Assembly (NCBI GenBank): GCA_031278665.1
Contig: JAITKC010000007.1
Location: 1 to 6,049, forward strand
Source of the DNA: Bifidobacteriaceae bacterium
GTDB taxonomy: Bacteria; Actinomycetota; Actinomycetes; Actinomycetales; WQXJ01
Length of the DNA stretch: 6,049 bases
Direction: 5' to 3'
This document shows, in pieces, positions 1 through 5,950 of this stretch. The first letter of the stretch is position 1; each line of letters opens with the position of its first letter. The position numbers were made by a program, and so were the translations under genes. Below the pieces are notes generated by a model that saw nothing but the letters and a program-made list of their open reading frames with translations, did not search any database and was not told the origin of the DNA.

Positions 1-2024
1 GCCGATCCAGTCACCGGCGTGGCCGTCATGGCGTCCAGATCCGCCCGGCTGACCCGGCCGCCCGGGTTGATCTGCTGGTTGATCGGCGCCAACCAGAGGT
101 CTGTGGGATAACCGGTCACCGCCGTCCATTCGGCGCGCAGTCCGGGCTTGCCGCTAGCCAAGGCGGCGGAGGCGACCGCCAGATCGCGAACCGGTTGGAC
201 GGCGCCGCGCGGGATGACCTCCACCGACACTTCCGGCGAAGTCGCCAAACGGCCTCCCACCAGGTAATTCGCCCGCAATAAGATGACGTGTTTGCGGCCC
301 AGCTCGCGCGCCTTGACAGTCAGGCGATTGCCTTTCGGGGCGGCAAAAGACTGTTTGGACCCGTCCGGCCCGATCAGTTCGACCGCCACACCGGTCGCCT
401 CCGGCAAGACCCGCCAGGAGACCGTCACATCGGTGCTGGTGACAGCTGTTTTGACGTCCATGGGCGGCGGCAGCGCCACGATCTGAACGCTCGCCGGCGC
501 CGAGTAAGCCCCGCTCGCGCGACAAGCGAAAACCGCGTAGGCGACCGCCCGCGCCACCGGCGGTTTCGGGTCGACCGCCCGCTGGTCCGCCGCCGGCGAC
601 GCGACCGGCGTTCCCGCCTTTGGGTTGGCCGGCACGCCGGATTGCGTCCGGAGCACCGTGTAGGTCACGTCCGGGCCGCGCGCCCCCCGCCACGACAGCG
701 CGACAACGCCTTTGGCGGGCAAGAAGGCGGCCTGCAAACCGGTCGGCGCCGCCGGCGGAATCTGAGCCTCAAGGCGCCTGATCTCCTCGTCCTCGACGTC
801 TATCGCCTGGGCCTCCGCCAGACGCAGGGCGGCCGCGGGGTAATCATGGGCGTCCAAGGCACGCCTGTAAGCCTCAAGCGCCTGGTCTTTTTTCTGTTCA
901 GCCGCCGCCACCTGGGCGGCCGCCTGTTTGAACTCCGGTGTCTGGTCGGCCGGGTCGGCGCCGGTCAACGTCGTCAGCAACAGGCGCGCGCCGCGCAGAT
1001 CTCCCGCCGCGATCAAGTCGGCGACGCCGCCAAAGTCCGGCCCGGCCGGGGCGCCACTAGTCGCCTTCGCCATTATCCGCCTGGCGTCGAGGTCCGCCAG
1101 GCCGCTGCTCTTCAGCTTCTCGAGTGCCACCAGGAGCAGCAGGCCCTGGCCGCGCAACTGGGCGGCACGGTCGAGGAACCAGCCCAAAGCCAGTTTGCGC
1201 AGATCCTCATCGGTGGAGCATTGCTGCCTGATCGCCGTCAACGTCAGCTGGCCGCCGCCGCCGGCGTACTTGTTGTTGGCGTCGACCGTCTGTTGGGATT
1301 TTTTCAGGTCCGCCATTGTGACAGGCCGGCGCCTCGCGGGGCCGAGGACCGCGCTGAATTCGCTAATCACGCGGATTTCGCCGGGACTTACCCCCCGCTC
1401 GTGCAGCACCATGGCGTCGACCAGACTGCGGAAGCTGGGGCTCAGGGCTTGCCGCAGCGGCGGCGCTCCAAGATTGACCTGGGGCGGATCGAAATCCTCG
1501 CAAACCCGCACGCCTTTCGCGCCGACCGCCTTGGCCAGATCCTGGTCGGTGAAGGCGGCCAATCCGGCGGCGACCGCGGCCTGGCGCAACTCGTCTGGAC
1601 TGATCACGTCCAAGGGCCCGTTTTGTTTTACCGCGGCCGCGAATGAGCTCAGCCGCTGTTTGGCGGCGTCTGCCGTTTTCTCCCCCACTTCCTTCCAGAA
1701 GTCGGCCGTGACATAGGCGCCCGGGACCTTGTCCTTGATCGCCTCGAGCAGTAGCGCCAAGGTCTTGGCCACCGGGTAGAGCCGCTGGGCGCCATTCAGG
1801 AAGATCCGCAAGTCGCTGACGTGGTCGCCGATCTGGGCGTCCGGGAGCCCCGGCGTGATCGCGAACAGCGCCGCGGCATCGGCCACGGACAGCGCCTCGA
1901 TCACGGCCGGGGCGCCCTGGGCGGCTTGGACCTGGCGCAAGGCCTCCTCGACTGCGGACTTCCGGACCGGGTTCTTGTGCAACGGCTTAAGGACGTTGTT
2001 GCGATAGGCGTTCTTGTCAAACAT
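1..2024 (-). CDS. Fibronectin type III-domain protein with novel helical N-terminal half (partial, C-terminus outside the window)
   Basis: The frame is open for 674 codons from ATG at 2024 to the window edge, with no stop. The start (MFDKNAYRNNVLKPL) is the first plausible one, 60 bp after the Hsp70 stop, but it lacks a clear Shine-Dalgarno. Residues 1 to about 330 look all-helical and soluble and match no family I recognise. Residues 335-421 form Ala/Leu/Glu-rich helices resembling TPR or coiled-coil packing (AGDLRGARLLL, QALEAYRRALDAHDYPAAALRLAEA). From about 423 there are at least three FN3-like beta modules: 423-518 (PTGLQ start, LSW at 443-445, Y455, Y496), 519-607 (VSW at 535-537) and 608 onward (VRDLAVAS, W633). 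I see no signal peptide, membrane segment or zinc ribbon, so the FN3 domains appear cytoplasmic, which is unusual. Position in the operon suggests an Hsp70 client, adaptor or scaffold; the function is unknown. The reading frame is certain, the FN3 call fairly sure. Confidence 0.85.
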   Translation of the reverse strand, partial: MFDKNAYRNNVLKPLHKNPVRKSAVEEALRQVQAAQGAPAVIEALSVADAAALFAITPGLPDAQIGDHVSDLRIFLNGAQRLYPVAKTLALLLEAIKDKVPGAYVTADFWKEVGEKTADAAKQRLSSFAAAVKQNGPLDVISPDELRQAAVAAGLAAFTDQDLAKAVGAKGVRVCEDFDPPQVNLGAPPLRQALSPSFRSLVDAMVLHERGVSPGEIRVISEFSAVLGPARRRPVTMADLKKSQQTVDANNKYAGGGGQLTLTAIRQQCSTDEDLRKLALGWFLDRAAQLRGQGLLLLVALEKLKSSGLADLDARRIMAKATSGAPAGPDFGGVADLIAAGDLRGARLLLTTLTGADPADQTPEFKQAAAQVAAAEQKKDQALEAYRRALDAHDYPAAALRLAEAQAIDVEDEEIRRLEAQIPPAAPTGLQAAFLPAKGVVALSWRGARGPDVTYTVLRTQSGVPANPKAGTPVASPAADQRAVDPKPPVARAVAYAVFACRASGAYSAPASVQIVALPPPMDVKTAVTSTDVTVSWRVLPEATGVAVELIGPDGSKQSFAAPKGNRLTVKARELGRKHVILLRANYLVGGRLATSPEVSVEVIPRGAVQPVRDLAVASAALASGKPGLRAEWTAVTGYPTDLWLAPINQQINPGGRVSRADLDAMTATPVTGS

Positions 2025-2084
2025 GCTGGGCCGTCGCTTCAGGCGCCTCGTGGGGGTTGGCTGGTCAACACCGCGTCGCCACCG
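2025..2084 (-). other. Short intergenic gap between the Hsp70 and FN3 genes
   Basis: These 60 bp separate the Hsp70 TAG stop from the ATG of the FN3 protein. They contain no convincing hairpin with a U tract, so read-through transcription into the FN3 gene is expected. The sequence just before the ATG (GAAGCGACGGCCCAGC) has no good anti-16S match. A GAGG lies about 21 nt upstream, too far to act as a normal ribosome-binding site. The 8-bp palindrome AGGCGCCT at 2041-2048 is the only other visible element and may be chance in DNA of this GC content. Confidence 0.5.
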
Positions 2085-3683
2085 CTATGACCTTACGTCT
2101 GTTTTGGCGACCATAATCCTGCTTTCTTCGACGTCTGAACCCGACAGCACCGAGACCGCCGCTTCGGCGGTGAACGACCGGCCAGTTTTCGGTTCGGTCA
2201 CCGACAACGTGGCGATCCCTTCTTCCGACACATGGAGTTTGATCTCGATCGGGTCACCTTTGCGCATCGGCGGCAACCCCGTGATAGTCGTGGACGGGCC
2301 GGATACCAGCGCCTTGTTGTCTTCGGGTTTCTCAGACTCCCCCACGCCGCCCTGTTCGTATAAGGGGACCTCGACGCTGGTCTGCCCATCTCGCAGTATG
2401 CCGCCCGTAGCGTGCCCGTCCAGCGGCAACGTGTCGTTGGCATGGGCCAAGAACTCGATGTAATCCTCGTACTTCTCCGGCTCCGTCTCCCGTGCGAACT
2501 GCACGCCGACACCGCGTGGCAAGACATTGGTCACCGCCACTCGGGCCGGCCTGACGCCCGGGACGGACTTGGGCGTCTCGTCAGAGCCCGCCTCGACGCT
2601 GTCCGGATCCACGTAGGCGGGCACTTCGCCCTGGCCGTAGATGGCGGCGCCCTTGGCGACCGACAGGTCATAGTCGGTGCGCTCGGGGGAGAACCCGGCG
2701 GCCTTCAGCGCGTTCTCGATCATTGGCATCCGCGACGAGCCGCCCACCAGCAAGAACCGGTCAATAGTCAAGCCGGGGGACTTGTCCTGGGCGGTCTTCA
2801 ACACCCGTTGGGCGGTGACGACCGTCAGCTCCACCAAGTCGGCCGTCGCGGCCTCGAATTCCTCACGCGTGATTTCGACTTTCTCTCTCTTGTCTCCGTA
2901 GCGCAGTAGCAGATTCGTCACCTGCCGTATGGTCAGCGCTTTCTTGGCGTCTTCGACTTGGACCCTGAGGTCGGTCATAAACTCGTCATCGGCCGACGGA
3001 TCGGCGTCCCCGCCCAAAGCGGCCTGGTTGCGGAACTTCTCCAAGAAGAGATCTTCGAGCCGCTGGTCCCAGTCAGCGCCGCCGAGCAACCGTTCGCCGT
3101 CGATGGCGACGACGTCGACCTTGCCCGCCTGGGCCTTGAGAATAGTCGTGTCGAAAGTGCCGCCGCCCAAGTCGAACACCAGCAGCGTCTGCTCCTCTTC
3201 TTGGCTGGTGCCAAGGGCGATCGCGGCGGCCACCGGCTCGGGAATGATCCCGACCACCTCCAGGCCCGCGATTTCGCCCGCCTGCCTGGTGGCCTGGCGC
3301 TCGCGGATCCCGAAATAGGCCGGCACGGTGATCACGGCCCGGCCAATGTCCAGCCCGTTCTGGCTGTTGGCGTTGTTCACCAGTTCCTTCAAGATCAGCG
3401 CCGAGATGGTCTCCGGCGTGTGAACATTGCCCCGGAACTCGATCTTGTAATCCTCGCCGATGTGCCGCTTAATCAGCGCGCAAGCGTTCTCCGGGTCGGC
3501 GATCTGGGTTCTCTTCGCCTGTCCGCCGATGAAGGCGGAGCCGTCGTCGTTGAAATAGACCACCGACGGCGTGGTGTCGTGGCCCTCGAAGTTCTTGATG
3601 ATCTCCGGCAGCCCCAGATCGTTGACCAGGGCGACGGCGGAATATGTCGTGCCGAGATCGATTCCGTACACTTTGTCGCTCAT
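2085..3683 (-). CDS. Lidless Hsp70-family chaperone ATPase (DnaK-like, 532 aa)
   Basis: This is an ATP-driven peptide-binding chaperone, cytoplasmic by lack of any signal. The nucleotide-binding domain (1 to about 352) is intact: phosphate-1 loop GIDLGTTYSAVA (7-18), IKRHIG with K72 at the position of catalytic DnaK K70, VPAYFGIRERQATRQAG (120-136), EP at 149-150, phosphate-2 DLGGGTFD (171-178) and adenosine motif LLVGGSSRMP (311-320). The usual hydrophobic DVLLLD interdomain linker is missing; an acidic Pro/Ser stretch (353-380) leads into a beta substrate-binding domain (about 381-511, with EEGIATLSV at 487-495). The protein ends near 532, where DnaK would begin its roughly 100-residue helical lid, so the lid is absent rather than frameshifted: the stop is clean and the next gene follows. 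The ATG overlaps the TGA of the GrpE-like gene (ATGA) and has AAGGAG 7 nt upstream. The gene is visibly less GC-rich than the repeat-laden gene before it. It is probably a specialised paralogue rather than housekeeping dnaK. Confidence 0.96.
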   Translation of the reverse strand: MSDKVYGIDLGTTYSAVALVNDLGLPEIIKNFEGHDTTPSVVYFNDDGSAFIGGQAKRTQIADPENACALIKRHIGEDYKIEFRGNVHTPETISALILKELVNNANSQNGLDIGRAVITVPAYFGIRERQATRQAGEIAGLEVVGIIPEPVAAAIALGTSQEEEQTLLVFDLGGGTFDTTILKAQAGKVDVVAIDGERLLGGADWDQRLEDLFLEKFRNQAALGGDADPSADDEFMTDLRVQVEDAKKALTIRQVTNLLLRYGDKREKVEITREEFEAATADLVELTVVTAQRVLKTAQDKSPGLTIDRFLLVGGSSRMPMIENALKAAGFSPERTDYDLSVAKGAAIYGQGEVPAYVDPDSVEAGSDETPKSVPGVRPARVAVTNVLPRGVGVQFARETEPEKYEDYIEFLAHANDTLPLDGHATGGILRDGQTSVEVPLYEQGGVGESEKPEDNKALVSGPSTTITGLPPMRKGDPIEIKLHVSEEGIATLSVTEPKTGRSFTAEAAVSVLSGSDVEESRIMVAKTDVRS

Positions 3684-5107
3684 TGCGCTGCTCCTTGCTG
3701 GTTGGGTTCTGGCTGGGTTTCGGGGTTGTTTTGCGGCTGGTATTCGGCTGGCGCCCCCGATTCGGGCGCGCGTGCCGCCGCGGTTCGCGGTTCAAGTTCG
3801 GGCGCGGGTCGCGGCGCGGGTAGCGGCGCGGGTCGCGGCGCGGGTTCCGGCGCGAGTTCCGGCGCGAGTCGCGACTCGGGTTCCGGCGCGAGTTCCGGCG
3901 CGGTTCGCGGCGCGGGTTCCGGCTCTGGTTTGGGCGGCGGGAGCGCCGGATCATGCCGATAGACCGCGACTTGGGCGGGGATGAAGGCTCGTTCGGCGCC
4001 CGGCCGAGCCAGCCCTTGGCGCATAACCCGCGCCACCGTCCACTCCAAGGCCGGATCGCCGGTGGCGACCGATCTCCTGGTGGCGTGGCGCACCCGGTCA
4101 AAGGGGTCCCCGACTTTGGCATCGACCGATTCGACGCCCATCAGCTCGAGGCTCTCGACCACGGCTTCATAGAAATATTCGAATTCGACTTCGGCCCGGT
4201 AACCTTCGGGCTGGTTGCGCGCCGCCTGGGCCGCGTCAGCTGATTGAGTCAGCAAAATCACCAACCGTTGGAAGGCGGGTCCCAGGAGTTGCAGGATCTG
4301 GTCGGCCTGGAGTTCTGTGATCCGAGCCTGCAACTGGCGCACCAAGTTCTCAAAGAAGTCCGTCCGGGCCGCGAACCGGCGCACGTCCGCCCGCAACTCG
4401 CCAATCAATTCCTTGAGTTCGGCGTTCGACGCCAAGTCCCCGCCCGCCAGCCCACTGTCCTTAGCCGCCGGCGCCCCGTCCGCGTCTGCCTCCGCCGCCC
4501 CGTCCTTAGCCGCCGATGCCGCGTCCCCCGCCGCCGCGGTCGCGTCTGGCTCCGGCGCCGCGTCCTTAGCCGCCGATGTCGCGTCCCCCGACGCCACGTC
4601 CGCGTCTGGCTCCGGTGCCCCGTCCTTAACCTCCGGCGCCCCATCCTTAGCCGCCGATGCCGCGTCCCCCGCCGCCGGCGCCACGTCCGCGTCTGCCTCC
4701 GGCGCCACGTCCGCGTCTGGCTCGCCCGGGCCGGGGGCCGCCCGCGGCGGATCCGCGGCCGGGACGCCACGGGCCGGGACCTCGGCTGTCGGCGGCGCCA
4801 CGGCATCGTCGGCTGGCCGCGAGGCGACCGGTTCGGCCGCGACCGGGCTCTGCGCGGCGGCCGAGTCGGCATAGTTCGCATAGTTCACAGGGACGCCCTG
4901 AAAGCCGCCGCTCGTCGGGGCGCCTCCGGCGGCGCCGCCCGTCGGGGCGGCGGGGTCCAGTTGCGCGCCGGCGACGGCATGGGGCGCCGACTGGTTCGCC
5001 GGGACGGGCGCGGTGGCGTGCGGCGGCCGAATCGCATCGAACTCGAAGGCGTCTTGGCGCGCCTCCGGCCCGCCATCCGGCGGCGGGTCCACATAGGGTT
5101 GAGACAT
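3680..5107 (-). CDS. GrpE-like nucleotide exchange factor with long low-complexity arms (475 aa)
   Basis: This is the likely ADP-release factor for the Hsp70 encoded next to it. I chose ATG at 5107 (MSQPYVDPPPDGG) because AAGGAGGA stands 5 nt upstream and the ATG overlaps the TAA of the DedA gene. The frame stays open upstream to 5923, but that part shadows the DedA gene. Residues 1-225 are disordered and Ala/Pro/Asp-rich, with a 20-residue repeat (about 127-218). Residues 228-290 form helices (ELKELIGELRADVRRF, FFENLVRQLQARI) that may be the dimerisation segment. About 300-384 is a degenerate GrpE head: DPFDRVRHAT then GL..AERAFIPAQVAVYR recalls the GrpE signature FDPxxHEA...GY...R.I.PA.V.V. 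Residues 395-444 are tetrapeptide Pro/Ala repeats, and the tail is Gln/Asn/Pro-rich. At 475 aa it is more than twice usual GrpE length, all of the excess being low-complexity. The GrpE assignment rests on weak motif similarity plus adjacency and overlap with hsp70. Confidence 0.85.
   Translation of the reverse strand: MSQPYVDPPPDGGPEARQDAFEFDAIRPPHATAPVPANQSAPHAVAGAQLDPAAPTGGAAGGAPTSGGFQGVPVNYANYADSAAAQSPVAAEPVASRPADDAVAPPTAEVPARGVPAADPPRAAPGPGEPDADVAPEADADVAPAAGDAASAAKDGAPEVKDGAPEPDADVASGDATSAAKDAAPEPDATAAAGDAASAAKDGAAEADADGAPAAKDSGLAGGDLASNAELKELIGELRADVRRFAARTDFFENLVRQLQARITELQADQILQLLGPAFQRLVILLTQSADAAQAARNQPEGYRAEVEFEYFYEAVVESLELMGVESVDAKVGDPFDRVRHATRRSVATGDPALEWTVARVMRQGLARPGAERAFIPAQVAVYRHDPALPPPKPEPEPAPRTAPELAPEPESRLAPELAPEPAPRPAPLPAPRPAPELEPRTAAARAPESGAPAEYQPQNNPETQPEPNQQGAAQ
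3691..3696 (-). promoter_or_regulatory. Ribosome-binding site of the Hsp70 gene
   Basis: AAGGAG on the minus strand lies 7 nt before the ATG at 3683. It is inside the last codons of the GrpE-like gene. This fixes the Hsp70 start, and together with the ATGA stop-start overlap it supports translational coupling of the two partners. Confidence 0.8.
3789..3932. repeat. 12-bp tandem repeat encoding Pro/Ala tetrapeptides
   Basis: About twelve consecutive 12-bp units with consensus GGCGCGGGTTCC on the plus strand keep perfect register from 3789 to 3932 (eleven units from 3801 are clear). On the coding strand they specify four-residue units such as EPAP, RPAP, ELAP and RTAP in the C-terminal arm of the GrpE-like protein. 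The period is a multiple of three, so unit gain or loss would change arm length without breaking the frame. A Pro every two to four residues with alternating Glu and Arg implies an extended, charged linker. Confidence 0.85.
4455..4730. repeat. 60-bp minisatellite inside the GrpE-like gene
   Basis: Two adjacent 60-bp units, 4501-4560 and 4561-4620, match at 53 of 60 positions by eye. Truncated or rearranged copies flank them at about 4455-4500, 4621-4641 and 4642-4730. All unit lengths are multiples of three. The coding strand reads roughly PEPDADVASGDATSAAKDAA per unit, giving an acidic Asp/Ala region with periodic AAKD. Codon-level similarity between units points to recent duplication rather than composition alone. 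Copy number is a likely place for strain variation and for assembly error. Confidence 0.85.
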
Positions 5108-5748
5108 TAGGCTCCTCCTTCCGAGGATGTTGCCGCCGGCCCCGCCAAAGCCACTCGGGCGCCCGCCCAGCGCCGGTACCCGAGGATCAGTAATACCAGG
5201 GCCGCGACTCCGACCAGCGACGACACGGCTCCAAGGCCGGTTTGGGCGGCCGCGACCGCTCTGCCGGCGAGGACCCCGGCGCCGACCACCGCGGGCGACC
5301 AGATGGCGCAGGCGAGGGCGTTCCAGCCGAGGAACCTGCCCCAGCCGACCCGGCTGGCCCCGGCGGCGTTGGGCACGCAAGCCCGCAAGGCCGCGTTCCA
5401 TCTGCCCGCCAAAACCGCCGCCCCGGCGTGCCGGCCCAACAGTTCGACGGCGTACAACCACCATCGGCCGAGTCGTCCGCCAGGCGCCCAGCCGGGTTTC
5501 GCGGCCGCGAACCAAGCGCCCAGCCCGTATCCGATGCCGCAGCCGATATAAGCGCCCGCGAACACCGCCAGCATTGTGGCGGCGACGCCAAGCCCGCCCG
5601 CCGAGGCGATCACGCCACCCGCCACGGCGCAAGCCTGGCCCGGCACAAACCAGCCGGGCAGGCTCACCGAGGCCAGCCCGACAAGTCCGCCGATCACGAC
5701 ATAGAGCCAGAGCCCGCTGAAGCCGGCGAGAAACGCCTGAACACTCAT
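5107..5748 (-). CDS. DedA/VTT-family integral membrane protein (213 aa), acidic residues missing
   Basis: DedA proteins are membrane proteins of the VTT (SNARE-associated) fold, linked to lipid-carrier flipping and proton-dependent transport. The family pattern is recognisable: FVPGQACAVAGGVIASAGG (34-52), GAYIGCGIGYGLG (65-77), AGRWNAALRACVPNAAG (114-130), then FLGWNALACAIW (139-150). Hydrophobic segments lie at about 13-32, 35-52, 53-80, 98-115, 140-163 and 168-190, followed by a short polar tail. The two arginines that are essential in E. coli YqjA (R130 and R136) have counterparts R116 and R122 with the same spacing. The YqjA acidic pair (E39, D51) does not: the PGD/PGE position is Q38, and there is no Asp or Glu in residues 1-101. 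The only acidic residues are E102 and E210. The stop shares one base with the GrpE-like ATG (TAATG), so it heads the operon. Start at 5748 is the only sensible ATG. Loss of the acids suggests altered or lost transport chemistry. Confidence 0.85.
   Translation of the reverse strand: MSVQAFLAGFSGLWLYVVIGGLVGLASVSLPGWFVPGQACAVAGGVIASAGGLGVAATMLAVFAGAYIGCGIGYGLGAWFAAAKPGWAPGGRLGRWWLYAVELLGRHAGAAVLAGRWNAALRACVPNAAGASRVGWGRFLGWNALACAIWSPAVVGAGVLAGRAVAAAQTGLGAVSSLVGVAALVLLILGYRRWAGARVALAGPAATSSEGGA
5113..5120 (-). promoter_or_regulatory. Strong ribosome-binding site of the GrpE-like gene
   Basis: AAGGAGGA on the minus strand, 5 nt before the ATG at 5107, is the best Shine-Dalgarno in the window. 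It lies within the last codons of the DedA-family gene. It selects 5107 as the start over the many upstream in-frame codons that run antiparallel to no evidence of translation. Confidence 0.85.
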
Positions 5749-5760
5749 ACGCCTTTGTTG

Positions 5761-5767
5761 TCCTCTC
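5761..5767 (-). promoter_or_regulatory. Possible ribosome-binding site of the DedA-family gene
   Basis: GAGAGGA on the minus strand lies 12 nt before the ATG at 5748, a longer spacing than ideal. A second purine stretch (CAAAGG, 5752-5757) is only 3 nt from the ATG, which is too near. The first gene of the operon therefore appears to have weaker initiation than the GrpE-like gene behind it. Confidence 0.4.
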
Positions 5768-5786
5768 GGTACCCGTCGCCTTTATT

Positions 5787-5854
5787 GCTCTGGGTTCGCT
5801 TGCTCTGGGGTTGTTCGCTTGGGTTTGCTCGCTCTGGGTTTGCTTGCTCTGGGG
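5787..5854. repeat. About 15-bp tandem repeats in the operon leader region
   Basis: Four perfect copies of GCTCTGGG (plus strand) start at 5787, 5802, 5831 and 5846. A degenerate copy (CGCTTGGG) sits near 5816, giving an almost regular 15-bp period. The two outer pairs form 24-bp blocks (5787-5810 and 5831-5854) that differ at one base. They lie 40-110 bp upstream of the first gene of the operon. They could be a multi-site operator, part of a 5' leader RNA, or a simple replication-slippage minisatellite; the sequence does not decide. Confidence 0.7.
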
Positions 5855-5888
5855 TGGGCGATGCCGCGAGATCAGGACGACGACCACC

Positions 5889-5929
5889 CAACAGTTTACG
5901 CAGTCACCGCAAGAGCCTCGCAACAGTTT
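5889..5929. promoter_or_regulatory. Pair of 9-bp direct repeats upstream of the operon (possible operator)
   Basis: CAACAGTTT occurs at 5889-5897 and again at 5921-5929, 32 bp apart start to start, close to three helical turns. These AT-richer sites stand out in a GC-rich gap right after the upstream gene ends. On the minus strand a TTGCGA and a TAAACT could be -35 and -10 boxes, but the 19-bp spacer makes this weak. I propose a regulator-binding region upstream of the operon, with low certainty. Confidence 0.3.
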
Positions 5930-5950
5930 TCCGGGCGCGCGCGGGCGAGT

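Noticed and set aside
288..1646. Long plus-strand open frame (452 codons) opposite the FN3 gene
   Set aside because: Its product is Arg/Gly/Gln-rich with no domain. The minus-strand frame gives coherent FN3 modules and the expected third-position GC bias.
2025..2084. Terminator or separate promoter between the Hsp70 and FN3 genes
   Set aside because: Only a 4-bp stem (GTTG/CAAC) and an 8-bp palindrome are present, with no U tract and no credible -35/-10 pair.
2958..3962. Plus-strand open frame (334 codons) opposite the Hsp70 gene
   Set aside because: The opposite strand encodes an unambiguous Hsp70. The Gly/Ala/Ser-rich end of this frame is just the 12-bp repeat read backwards.
4455..4730. 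Possible CRISPR array because of regular repeats
   Set aside because: The repeats are contiguous, imperfect and in-frame within a coding gene, with no unique spacers.
4244..5110. Plus-strand open frame (288 codons) opposite the GrpE-like repeats
   Set aside because: It is an Arg-rich translation of the minisatellite's complement, with no ribosome-binding site and no recognisable features.
3680..5923. A 747-codon open frame that would extend the GrpE-like protein by 272 residues upstream
   Set aside because: The extension lies wholly opposite the codon pattern of the DedA gene and reads as Arg/Gly-rich nonsense. ATG 5107 has a near-perfect Shine-Dalgarno and a TAATG junction.
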